From assembly GCF_026410085.1 (NCBI RefSeq), contig NZ_CP112866.1:4153001-4217000 (forward strand): 64,000 nucleotides of DNA, given 5' to 3'. This DNA is from Pseudomonas quebecensis. Its GTDB lineage: Bacteria; Pseudomonadota; Gammaproteobacteria; Pseudomonadales; Pseudomonadaceae. The position numbers and the translations under genes were made by a program. The notes beneath the pieces were generated by a model. That model made no database searches, had not been told where the DNA came from, and saw nothing but the letters and a program-made list of their open reading frames with translations. Shown here piece after piece: positions 46,047 to 54,302 of this stretch (position 1 is the stretch's first letter; each line of letters starts with the position of its first letter).

Positions 46047-47015
46047 ATGGACACTTTGCAAAACATGCGCGCCTTCAGTTGCGTGGCCGAAGCCGGCAGC
46101 TTCACCGCCGCCGCCGCCCAGCTGGACACCACCACGGCCAACGTCTCGCGCGCGGTCTCCAACCTTGAGGCCCATCTGCAAACCCGCTTGCTCAACCGCA
46201 CCACCCGCCGCATTGCCCTCACCGAGGCGGGTAAACGCTACCTGCTGCGCTGTGAACAGATCCTTGCGTATGTCGAGGAGGCCGAGGCCGAGGCCAGCGA
46301 CGCCCATGCCCGCCCCGCCGGGCAACTGAAAGTGCACACCATGACCGGTATCGGCCAGCACTTCGTAATCGATGCCATCGCCCGCTACCGCCGCACCCAC
46401 CCGGACGTGACCTTCGACCTGACCCTGGCCAACCGCGTGCCGGACCTGCTCGACGAGGGCTATGACGTGTCCATCGTGCTGGCCAGCGAACTGCCGGACT
46501 CGGGCTTCGTATCCCAGCGCCTGGGCATCACCTACAGCATCGCCTGCGCGTCGCCGGACTACGTCAAGGCCAAGGGGTGCGCACAGCGCCCCCAGGACTT
46601 GCTCAACCACGCCTGCCTGCGCCTGGTCAGCCCGGTGATCCAGCTGGACAAATGGACGTTCAATGGCCCCGAAGGCCAGGAAAGCGTGGCGATCAACACC
46701 TCGCCGTTCCTGGTGAACTCGGCCGACGCAATGAAAACCGCCATCACCAGCGGCATGGGCGTCGGCCTGCTGCCGGTGTACGCCGCCATCGAAGGCCTGC
46801 GCAACGGCACCCTGGTGCGGGTGATGCCCAACTACCGCTCCCAGGAGCTGAACCTGTACGCCATCTACCCGTCGCGCCAGTACCTGGATGCGAAGATCAA
46901 AACCTGGGTGGAATACCTGCGCGGCTCACTGCCGGAGATTCTGGCGGCGCATCAGGCCGAACTGGTGGCGTATGAATTGAGCGGCAGCCTGGGTGGGGTG
47001 CGGTTGGCTAATTGA
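46047..47015 (+). CDS. LysR-family transcriptional regulator
   Basis: A 322-residue LTTR. The N-terminal HTH is MDTLQNMRAFSCVAEAGSFT, then AAAAQLDTTTANVSRAVSNL, and the typical linker helix and LysR substrate domain follow. It is of the DsdC/CrgA-like group often annotated next to oxidoreductase genes. It is transcribed in the same direction as the 2-hydroxyacid dehydrogenase 119 bases downstream, which may be a target. Confidence 0.9.
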   Translation: MDTLQNMRAFSCVAEAGSFTAAAAQLDTTTANVSRAVSNLEAHLQTRLLNRTTRRIALTEAGKRYLLRCEQILAYVEEAEAEASDAHARPAGQLKVHTMTGIGQHFVIDAIARYRRTHPDVTFDLTLANRVPDLLDEGYDVSIVLASELPDSGFVSQRLGITYSIACASPDYVKAKGCAQRPQDLLNHACLRLVSPVIQLDKWTFNGPEGQESVAINTSPFLVNSADAMKTAITSGMGVGLLPVYAAIEGLRNGTLVRVMPNYRSQELNLYAIYPSRQYLDAKIKTWVEYLRGSLPEILAAHQAELVAYELSGSLGGVRLAN

Positions 47016-47134
47016 TAGCCAGCAAACAACACAGTGTGTCCGGTGCCCAGATTGGATCGGCGGTGTCCTGACAACCGCCGGCAGGAATGTTAGCGTGCCT
47101 GGCATTCTTCCGTAGTCGATGAGCCCCGCCTGCC

Positions 47135-48109
47135 ATGAAAAAGACTGTCCTCGCCTTCAGCCGCATCACCCCGTCGATGATTGAACGCCTGCAACAGGAC
47201 TTCGAGGTGATCGCGCCGAATCCCAAGCTGGGGGATATCAACGCGCAGTTCGCCGAGGCCCTGCCCCACGCCCACGGCTTGATCGGTGTGGGCCGCAAAC
47301 TGGGCCGCGCGCAGCTCGAAGGCGCGGGCAAGCTGGAGGTGGTGTCGAGCGTGTCGGTGGGCTACGACAACTACGATGTGCCGTACCTCACCGAGCGTGG
47401 AATCATGCTCACCAACACCCCCGACGTGCTGACCGAAAGCACCGCCGACCTGGCGTTCGCCCTGTTGATGAGCAGCGCCCGCCGCGTGGCCGAGCTGGAC
47501 GCCTGGACCAAGGCCGGGCAGTGGAAGGCCAGCGTCGGCGCACCGTTGTTCGGCTGCGATGTGCACGGCAAGACCCTGGGCATCGTCGGCATGGGCAATA
47601 TCGGCGCGGCGGTCGCGCGGCGCGGGCGACTGGGGTTCAACATGCCGATCCTGTACAGCGGCAACAGCCGCAAGCCGGCGCTGGAACAGGAACTGGGCGC
47701 GCAGTTGCGCAGTCTCGAGCAATTGCTGGCCGAAGCGGACTTCGTCTGCCTGGTGGTGCCGTTGAACGACAAGACCCGCCACCTGATCAGCACCCGCGAG
47801 CTGGGGCTGATGAAGCCCAGCGCCATCCTGGTGAATATTTCCCGCGGCCCGGTGGTGGACGAACCGGCGCTGATCCAGGCCTTGCAGAACCGGACCATTC
47901 GCGGCGCCGGGCTGGACGTGTACGAGCAGGAACCGCTGGCCGAGTCGCCGCTGTTCCAGCTGAGCAATGCCGTGACCCTGCCGCACATCGGCTCGGCCAC
48001 CACCGAAACCCGCGAAGCCATGGCCAACCGTGCCCTGGACAACCTGCGCAGCGCCCTGCTCGGGCAGAAGCCGCAGGATCTGGTGAACCCGCAAGTGTGG
48101 AAGGGCTAA
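47135..48109 (+). CDS. D-2-hydroxyacid dehydrogenase (GhrB/TkrA-like)
   Basis: A 324-residue NAD(P)-dependent reductase. The Rossmann segment is GKTLGIVGMGNIGAAVARRG; catalytic Arg and Glu are in NISRGPVVDEPAL and GLDVYEQEPL, and the His in LPHIGSATTETREAM. The closest known roles are glyoxylate/hydroxypyruvate and 2-ketogluconate reduction. The Arg-rich stretch after the glycine loop (RRGRLG) favours NADPH. Exact substrate preference cannot be decided by eye. Confidence 0.9.
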   Translation: MKKTVLAFSRITPSMIERLQQDFEVIAPNPKLGDINAQFAEALPHAHGLIGVGRKLGRAQLEGAGKLEVVSSVSVGYDNYDVPYLTERGIMLTNTPDVLTESTADLAFALLMSSARRVAELDAWTKAGQWKASVGAPLFGCDVHGKTLGIVGMGNIGAAVARRGRLGFNMPILYSGNSRKPALEQELGAQLRSLEQLLAEADFVCLVVPLNDKTRHLISTRELGLMKPSAILVNISRGPVVDEPALIQALQNRTIRGAGLDVYEQEPLAESPLFQLSNAVTLPHIGSATTETREAMANRALDNLRSALLGQKPQDLVNPQVWKG

Positions 48110-48173
48110 AGCCTGGGCCGCGCAGGTCGATAACCTTCCATAGATCGTCCTCCCTGATTCACAGAAGGTTTTT

Positions 48174-49076
48174 ATGCCTACCTCCAAAGCCCGCGCAGAT
48201 TCACTCTCGCTTCTGCTCTTTACCTTGCGCAGCGGCAAGCTGATGGCCATCAACCTGCTGAAGGTCAGCGAAATCATCCCCTGCCCGCCGCTGACCAAAC
48301 TGCCGGAGTCGCACCCGCACGTCAAAGGCATCGCTACCCTGCGCGGCGCCTCGCTGTCGGTGATCGACCTGAGCCGCGCCCTTGGCGAGATGCCGCTGGA
48401 AGATCCGAATGGTGGCTGCCTGATCGTCACCGATGTGAGCCGCTCCAAGCAGGGCCTGCACGTGCAGGCGGTGAGCAAGATCGTGCACTGCCTGACCACC
48501 GATATCCGCCCCCCGCCCTACGGCTCCGGCGGTAATCGCGCGTTCATCACCGGCGTGACGCAGGTGGAAGGCGGCCTGGTACAGGTGCTCGATATCGAAA
48601 AAGTCATCCACGGCATCGCCCCGGCCCCGATCGAAGCGGCGCCGACCGACCTGACCATGGAAGAAGCCGAAGTGCTCGGCCATGCGCGGATCCTGGTGGT
48701 GGATGACAGCCAGGTGGCGTTGCAGCAGTCGGTGCATACCCTGCGCAACCTCGGCCTGACCTGCCACACCGCGCGCAGTGCCAAGGAAGCCATCGATGTG
48801 CTGCTGGAGCTGCAAGGCACCGGCGAAGAAATCAACGTGGTGGTGTCGGACATCGAAATGTCCGAAATGGACGGTTACGCCCTGACCCGCACCCTGCGCG
48901 AAACCCCGGACTTCCAGCACCTCTACGTGCTGCTGCACACCTCTCTGGACAGTGCGATGAACAGTGAAAAAGCACGGCTGGCTGGCGCCAACGCGGTGCT
49001 GACCAAGTTCTCGTCCCCCGAGCTGACCAAGTGCCTGGTGGTGGCCGCCCAGACCGTGGCGCAACAAGGTCGTTGA
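48174..49076 (+). CDS. cheV: Chemotaxis coupling protein CheV
   Basis: A 300-residue protein with an N-terminal CheW domain (~15-160; LLLFTLRSGKLMAINLLKVS) and a C-terminal receiver domain (~175-295). The receiver shows acidic residues in ILVVDDSQVALQQ, the phospho-acceptor Asp in NVVVSDIEMSEMDGYALTR, and a conserved Lys in NAVLTKFSSPEL. CheV couples chemoreceptors to CheA and adapts by phosphorylation. It is followed three bases later by a GNAT gene. Pseudomonads have several cheV copies; which one this is cannot be said. Confidence 0.93.
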   Translation: MPTSKARADSLSLLLFTLRSGKLMAINLLKVSEIIPCPPLTKLPESHPHVKGIATLRGASLSVIDLSRALGEMPLEDPNGGCLIVTDVSRSKQGLHVQAVSKIVHCLTTDIRPPPYGSGGNRAFITGVTQVEGGLVQVLDIEKVIHGIAPAPIEAAPTDLTMEEAEVLGHARILVVDDSQVALQQSVHTLRNLGLTCHTARSAKEAIDVLLELQGTGEEINVVVSDIEMSEMDGYALTRTLRETPDFQHLYVLLHTSLDSAMNSEKARLAGANAVLTKFSSPELTKCLVVAAQTVAQQGR

Positions 49077-49079
49077 GCC

Positions 49080-49562
49080 ATGGCTGCATATTTTCAGCTG
49101 CTGCGCCGCCCCCTCACCGGGAGCCTGCCCGCGCCGCACTGGCCGGCCGGTACGCAGTTGGATCATTACCGCGATGAGCTGGCCCCGGCGATTCATGCGG
49201 TATTGCGCCTGACTCAGGAACAGGGCGGTGGCCGCGTACCCGATCTGCACACCTGGCAGGACCGGTTTGTCACCGATGCCGAGTTCGACCCCACCCTGTG
49301 CCTGGTCGCCAGCAACGAGACGGGCATTCTGGGCGTGGCCCAGTGCTGGACCAGCGCGTTTATCAAGAACCTGTCCGTGCACCCCTGCGCCCAGGGTCAG
49401 GGGCTGGGTCGCGCCTTGTTGCTGCACGCGTTCCAGGTGTTCAAGCAACGCGGCGAGCCCTATGTGGACCTCAAGGTGCTGGAAACCAACCTGCGTGCCC
49501 GGCGACTGTATGAAAGTGCGGGCATGCTGTTTGTCATGCGCGATGTGGTCAGCGAAGAATGA
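49080..49562 (+). CDS. GNAT-family N-acetyltransferase
   Basis: A 160-residue acetyltransferase. The acetyl-CoA site reads LSVHPCAQGQGLGRALLLHA, preceded by GILGVAQCW and followed by YVDLKVLETNLRARRLYESAG, the usual GNAT order. The substrate is unknown. It begins three bases after the cheV stop and is likely co-transcribed with it. Confidence 0.88.
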   Translation: MAAYFQLLRRPLTGSLPAPHWPAGTQLDHYRDELAPAIHAVLRLTQEQGGGRVPDLHTWQDRFVTDAEFDPTLCLVASNETGILGVAQCWTSAFIKNLSVHPCAQGQGLGRALLLHAFQVFKQRGEPYVDLKVLETNLRARRLYESAGMLFVMRDVVSEE

Positions 49563-49663
49563 CTGGCGCATAACTTGCTTCCAGAGCGGTATTGCGGTGA
49601 ACAGAGGTAAAAACCCGTCACCGCCGTTGCATCCCCTCTGACCTAGCCTGGTGACAGCCTGCC

Positions 49664-50407
49664 ATGAACACTCATTTTTCCTGCGTCGGTTGCGGCAAAT
49701 GCTGCAGTGACCACCACGTGCCCCTGACCCTCGACGAAGCCCGTATGTGGGCGGCGGACGGCGGTAACGTCATCGTTCTGGTGGAGGGCTTTCTCGGCAA
49801 CGGCCTGGGGTTGCCCGTGCAACAGCGCGAGCACGCCGAACGGCGTTCGGTGGTAGTCCCCAGCGGCACAGCCGAGGCGTTCGTGGCGATTACCTTCGCC
49901 GCCTACAACGCCGGACGCTGCCGGAATCTTGACGAAGACAACCTGTGCCGCATCTATGAACGGCGCCCGCTGGTCTGTCGCATCTACCCGATGGAGATCA
50001 ACCCACACATCCCGTTGAACCCCGCGGCCAAGGACTGCCCGCCGGAGTCCTGGGAACAGGGCCCGGCACTGATCGTCGGGGGCGAATTGGTCGATCGGGA
50101 ACTCGCGCAGTTGATCCAGCAATCACGCCAGGCCGACCGCGACGACGTGCAAACCAAGGAGGCGGTCTGCGCCCTGCTGGGCATTCGCACCACGGCGCTC
50201 AAGGGCGATGGCTTCACCGCCTACCTGCCGGACATGGGCGCATTCGCCCAGGCCATCGAGCTGGCGATGGCCCACCCCTCTGCGGCCAGTGAGTGGGTGT
50301 TCCAGGTGTCCGGCCCGGACATCGCCGAACAACTGCTGGACGCCGGCGCGCAGATCGCCACCGAGGTGCCGGCCAATTACACATTTATTCCGCTGCGGGC
50401 GGCGTGA
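49664..50407 (+). CDS. YkgJ-family cysteine-cluster protein
   Basis: 247 residues with the family motif FSCVGCGKCCSDHHVPLT at the N-terminus and further Cys in RCRNLDEDNLCRIYERRPLV-type order (CRIYERRPLVCRIYPMEIN) and KDCPPESW. The eight-Cys pattern suggests an Fe-S or zinc cluster; members have been linked to flagellin methylation and other modifications. The last ~90 residues are not part of the motif core. Its role here is unknown. Confidence 0.85.
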   Translation: MNTHFSCVGCGKCCSDHHVPLTLDEARMWAADGGNVIVLVEGFLGNGLGLPVQQREHAERRSVVVPSGTAEAFVAITFAAYNAGRCRNLDEDNLCRIYERRPLVCRIYPMEINPHIPLNPAAKDCPPESWEQGPALIVGGELVDRELAQLIQQSRQADRDDVQTKEAVCALLGIRTTALKGDGFTAYLPDMGAFAQAIELAMAHPSAASEWVFQVSGPDIAEQLLDAGAQIATEVPANYTFIPLRAA

Positions 50408-50447
50408 TGCGACGCGCCGCCCATCCGCGCGGTGTTGATTGGCGCCC

Positions 50448-51617
50448 TCAATAGCTGGCGACGCACTCTATTTCGATGCGCGCATCCAGTAGCAGCCGAC
50501 CGGCAGCGAACGCGGTTCGGGCGGGCAGATGATTCGCCGGGAAGTAGCGGCTATAGACTTTGTTCATGGCGGCGAAATCGTTGATATCGGCGAGGATCAC
50601 GGTGCACTTGACAACGCGTTCCATCGACAATCCCTTGTCCTTGAGAATCGTGCGCATGCTCTCCAAGGCCCTGGCGGTTTCCGCTTCTATTCCACCGGGT
50701 ACGCGCTTGCCAGCGCTGTCCAAACCCAGCAAGCCCGACAGAAACAGCAAGGACCCGGCCCGCACCGTTTGCGAAAACGGTAGGCCTGCGTCGGCGGGAG
50801 AGAAGCCCAGAGGTTGGAGTACAGGGCGCTGGGGCGCTGGCGCGGCGGCGAGATAACGTCCCGTAATAGCGGCGTGCTGGCCGTTGTCCTTGAGTCGTTG
50901 CAAGGCCTGGTTCAACGCGTCACGCAGTTCAGGGTCGGTTTTGCTCAGGCCGATGGCAACCCCGGTGCCGAGCATTTCATCCTTGATGGCGGGCCCGGCA
51001 AACGCGAAATCCACACCTTGCGCAGTTTTCAACAAGGCTTGCGAGATTTCGATGCTGTCCTGCAACGTTGCATCAATCTCGCCCTTGCGCAGGCTCTCGA
51101 TCAACTGCGCGTTGAGCTTGAACGTCTTCACCTCGACCCCATGGGGGGCCCAGCGCGCCAATGCGTAGGCCTCCCGACTGGTACCGGCCAGCACGCCGAT
51201 GCGGCGGCCCTGCAGTACCTTCAGATCAGGCTGCAGGGCCAGGTCGCGTCGCGCCACCAGCCTGGTTTCGAGCGGGTACAGGTTATCGGTGAAATCGATC
51301 TGCTTGCGCCGCGCGGGGGTGGAGGACATGGGCATGATCGCGTCAAAGCGGCCGGCTTCAAGCGCCGCCAGATTGGTGGCGTAGCTCTGGTCGACCCACT
51401 CGCAACGCCTTTTGAGTTGGGCGCACAGTGCGTTGCCCAGTTCTATATTCAACCCCACCAGCTCGCCTTTGGCGTTGCGACTTTCAAAAGGCGGTACCAG
51501 AGGCTCGACGCCAAACCGTATGACTTGTGATCGTTTTTCCTTCGCGTAAGCCGTGGAGCACAACACACCGGTCATCGTGCATAAAGCCAGCGCCAACATC
51601 AGTCGTGTCAGGATCAT
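50448..51617 (-). CDS. Periplasmic amino-acid-binding protein fused to a RidA-like domain
   Basis: 389 residues in one continuous frame. A signal peptide (MLALALCTMTGVLCSTAYAK) is followed by a family-3 solute-binding domain, ~30-255 (VGLNIELGNALCAQLKRRCE, FDAIMPMSSTPARRKQIDFT). After a Pro-rich linker (AAAPAPQRPVLQPLG), a RidA/YjgF domain fills ~272-389 (FSQTVRAGSLLFLSGLLGLD to ARIEIECVASY). The RidA active-site Arg (PARTAF) and the C-terminal Glu (IEIE) are both present. RidA normally deaminates reactive enamines/imines in the cytosol, so a secreted fusion is unusual. A paralogous binding protein without RidA is encoded 131 bases upstream. Confidence 0.88.
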   Translation of the reverse strand: MILTRLMLALALCTMTGVLCSTAYAKEKRSQVIRFGVEPLVPPFESRNAKGELVGLNIELGNALCAQLKRRCEWVDQSYATNLAALEAGRFDAIMPMSSTPARRKQIDFTDNLYPLETRLVARRDLALQPDLKVLQGRRIGVLAGTSREAYALARWAPHGVEVKTFKLNAQLIESLRKGEIDATLQDSIEISQALLKTAQGVDFAFAGPAIKDEMLGTGVAIGLSKTDPELRDALNQALQRLKDNGQHAAITGRYLAAAPAPQRPVLQPLGFSPADAGLPFSQTVRAGSLLFLSGLLGLDSAGKRVPGGIEAETARALESMRTILKDKGLSMERVVKCTVILADINDFAAMNKVYSRYFPANHLPARTAFAAGRLLLDARIEIECVASY

Positions 51618-51748
51618 GATTCAGTCCTTGCAAAAAATAAGAGGGCTTTCGGGCGCCTATCAATGGCCGCACCGACTACCCCAGTAGATTTAGCAGGACT
51701 CCTCGCATAATCGCCCGGCACTCATCCTGTAATGCTGTAGGAAAAACC

Positions 51749-52525
51749 CTAAAATCTCGGAATTTCCAGGCGATAGGGCGCGACGATCCGCTGGTACTCA
51801 CCGTTCTGCTTCAACTGTTCAAGCGCTAGGTTGAGCGCATGACGCAACGCGGTATCAGGCTTGCGCACCGCGATTGCCACACCATCGCCCAACAGCTCGG
51901 CGGAAACGGCCGGGCCCAGGAAGTCGAAGGCCTGGCCTTCGTCGGTGTCGAGCAGGGCCTCGCGAATTTCCACGGTGCCCTGCAACGTCGCGTCGAGTTC
52001 GCCCGCCAGCAGGCCGTGGACCAAGTCGGTGTTGAGCCAGAAACTTTTGATAATGACGCCCTTCGGCGCCCATTTGGAACGGGCGAACGCCTCACGATTG
52101 CTGCCCAGCAATACCCCTACCCGCTTGCCCTTGAGCGACTTGGCGGTGGGCAGCAGGCCGGAAGCCTTGCGCGCGACCAGGCGGGTGGTGAAGGGGTAGA
52201 GCAGATCGGTGAAGTTCGCCCATCGCCGGCGTTCCGAGGTGGGCGCGATCCCCATGATGGCGTCGAAGCGCCGGGCATCCAGGGCGCGGAAGTTTTCCAC
52301 CTGTACCTGGTCGACCCAGGTACACCGCACATGCATTTGCACGCAGAGGGCATTACCCAGTTCGATATTCAGACCGACCAGTTGCCCTTGTGGGTCGCGG
52401 CTCTGGAACGGGGGGAACAGCGCGGCGACGGCAAATCGGACTTCTTGACGCGGTGGGTCGGCGGCCGCGACGGCATCCACCGACAGCAACAGGGCGAGCG
52501 CTACACAGAGGTGTATCAAAGCCAC
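51749..52525 (-). CDS. Amino-acid ABC transporter-type substrate-binding protein (family 3)
   Basis: 258 residues with a signal peptide (LIHLCVALALLLSVDAVAAA) and a full SBP_bac_3 domain (FPPFQSRDPQGQLVGLNIEL, FDAIMGIAPTSERRRWANFT, GKRVGVLLGSNREAF). It is clearly paralogous to the N-terminal part of the RidA fusion downstream and is probably a tandem duplication. No permease or ATPase genes are near, so it may be an orphan receptor. Confidence 0.9.
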   Translation of the reverse strand: MALIHLCVALALLLSVDAVAAADPPRQEVRFAVAALFPPFQSRDPQGQLVGLNIELGNALCVQMHVRCTWVDQVQVENFRALDARRFDAIMGIAPTSERRRWANFTDLLYPFTTRLVARKASGLLPTAKSLKGKRVGVLLGSNREAFARSKWAPKGVIIKSFWLNTDLVHGLLAGELDATLQGTVEIREALLDTDEGQAFDFLGPAVSAELLGDGVAIAVRKPDTALRHALNLALEQLKQNGEYQRIVAPYRLEIPRF

Positions 52526-52688
52526 GGGAAACGTCCTTTTCCAGAGAAACCAGTCTCATCGCCCCTCGCCCGGTATGCACGGGCGCAGCAAAGGCAGGCA
52601 AGCTTTCTAGAAACGGACTTGATCCTACAAGCAGAAATATCAGCAGAGCTTGTAGGCAAATGCCATCACGATTAAACGGTAATTACAC

Positions 52689-52922
52689 TCAGCGTTTACC
52701 CATGGAGCGACGCGTGCCGGGCGGGGCCATTCCGGGAGTCTTGGTGTGGCCGTTCTTGGCGCCGTTCTTGTACCAGGGCTGCGCGGCGTTCTTGGCTCCG
52801 GCAAGTTCACCCGGTTTGAAGGGAAACTTGAACGCCGGGATCTCGGCCTTTTCAACGCCTTCGGCGCTGGCCGGATCGGCGAGGTCGGCCGCTTCAACGG
52901 GGGATTGTGTCGGGGAATTCAT
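52689..52922 (-). CDS. Small hypothetical protein
   Basis: 77 residues, hydrophilic and low in complexity, with an acidic N-terminal third (PVEAADLADPASAEGVEKAE) and a basic C-terminus (KTPGMAPPGTRRSMGKR). A central motif FKFPFKPGELAGAKNAAQPW looks conserved-like. No signal peptide or membrane segment. It could be a small nucleic-acid-binding protein; function is unknown. Confidence 0.55.
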   Translation of the reverse strand: MNSPTQSPVEAADLADPASAEGVEKAEIPAFKFPFKPGELAGAKNAAQPWYKNGAKNGHTKTPGMAPPGTRRSMGKR

Positions 52923-53040
52923 GGAAGCTCCGGAGCGTGCAGAAAAATGAAGCGAGACCGCTTGCCGGCCACGCTGGCGCGCAGTATACCTGCCCGCCCC
53001 GGTTCTTTAACCACCGCCTGTACGAATGGTCGGCGTTTGC

Positions 53041-53054
53041 TGACAGCCCTGTCA
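53041..53054. promoter_or_regulatory. CusR/CopR-type box upstream of the second RND operon
   Basis: TGACA-GCCC-TGTCA is a perfect inverted repeat with the same half-site and spacing as CusR boxes (TGACANNNNTGTCA). It lies 82 bases before the adaptor ATG and 34 bases before a TATAAA (53089-53094) that can serve as -10. The heavy-metal-type regulator encoded downstream in the same operon is the natural candidate ligand. Confidence 0.6.
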
Positions 53055-53135
53055 GTTAGCCGTCACCGTGCTGACCGGGTTGGCGGGCTATAAAGGCCGC
53101 CACCTATTCCACTCCTCTGTCCCGGCCCCCTGCCC

Positions 53136-54302
53136 ATGCACATTCAGCGAAAAACCGCCCTGATCGCGGCAGTCCTCGTGGTTTCCGCGGTTGTTCTCTG
53201 GGCCGTGACCCGCCCGGCCAAGCCTCGGCTGGCGGCACCCAGCGCGATTCCGGTACGCGTGGTAAGCGTGGCCCGGCAGGATGTGCCGCGCTTTGTCAGC
53301 GGCATCGGCACGGTGCTGTCGCTGCACAGTGTGGTGGTACGCCCGCAGGTGGATGGCATTCTCACCCGGTTGCTGGTCAAGGAAGGCCAGTGGGTCAAGG
53401 CCGGCGACCTGCTGGCCACCCTCGATGATCGTTCGATCCGCGCCGGCCTCGACCAGGCCAGGGCCCAACTGGGCGAGAGCCAGGCCCAGTTGCAGGTGGC
53501 GCAGGTCAACCTCAAGCGCTACAAGGCATTGAGCGTCGACGACGGTGTGTCCAAGCAGACCTATGACCAGCAGCAAGCCCTGGTCAACCAGCTCAAGGCC
53601 AGCGCCCAGGGCAACCAGGCGGCGATTGATTCGGCTCAAGTGCAGTTGTCCTACACGCAGATTCGCTCGCCGGTCAGTGGTCGCGTCGGTATTCGCACGG
53701 TGGATGAAGGCAACTTCCTGCGCAGCAGCGATGCCCAGGGGCTGTTTTCCGTGACGCAGATCGACCCGATCGCCGTGGAATTTTCCCTGCCGCAGCAGAT
53801 GCTGCCGACCCTGCAAGGCCTGATCGCCGCTCCGGAAAAAGCCAGTGTTGACGCCTATCTGGGTGCCGACACCGACGGCCAGACTGGCGATTTACTGGGC
53901 CGGGGCCACCTGAGCCTGATCGACAACCAGATCAGCTCCACCACCGGCACCCTGCGCGCCAAGGCCGAGTTCAGCAACGCCGCCCAGCGTCTCTGGCCCG
54001 GCCAACTGGTGACCGTCAAGATCCAGACCGCCCTCGATAGAAACGCCCTGGTGGTGCCGCCGGCCGTCGTGCAGCGTGGCCTGGATTCGCACTTTGTGTA
54101 CCGGGTCAACGGTGACAAGGCCGAAGTGGTGCCGGTACAGGTGACGTATCAGAACAGCGACCTCAGCCTGATCACCGGCGTGCAGGCCGGGGATGTGCTG
54201 GTCAGCGACGGTCAGTCGCGGCTCAAGGCCGGTGCGCGGGTCGAGGTGCTCAAGGAGCCGCCCCAGGCGATCCAGACCGTCGACGCCACGGTGCAGCCAT
54301 GA
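53136..54302 (+). CDS. RND efflux periplasmic adaptor (MdtA/MexE-like)
   Basis: A 388-residue membrane-fusion protein. It has an N-terminal anchor (TALIAAVLVVSAVVLWAVTR), first lipoyl half VDGILTRLLVKEGQWVKAGD, an Ala/Gln-rich coiled-coil hairpin (~85-150), and second half IRSPVSGRVGIRTVDEGNFL. Its stop overlaps the ATG of the pump gene (ATGA). It is the first gene of a four-gene unit with a pump and a two-component system. Confidence 0.92.
   Translation: MHIQRKTALIAAVLVVSAVVLWAVTRPAKPRLAAPSAIPVRVVSVARQDVPRFVSGIGTVLSLHSVVVRPQVDGILTRLLVKEGQWVKAGDLLATLDDRSIRAGLDQARAQLGESQAQLQVAQVNLKRYKALSVDDGVSKQTYDQQQALVNQLKASAQGNQAAIDSAQVQLSYTQIRSPVSGRVGIRTVDEGNFLRSSDAQGLFSVTQIDPIAVEFSLPQQMLPTLQGLIAAPEKASVDAYLGADTDGQTGDLLGRGHLSLIDNQISSTTGTLRAKAEFSNAAQRLWPGQLVTVKIQTALDRNALVVPPAVVQRGLDSHFVYRVNGDKAEVVPVQVTYQNSDLSLITGVQAGDVLVSDGQSRLKAGARVEVLKEPPQAIQTVDATVQP

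Noticed and set aside
50448..51617. Fusion as a frameshift or assembly artefact
   Set aside because: The frame is continuous through a Pro-rich linker with both domains complete, and the paralogue next door ends naturally at the same domain border.
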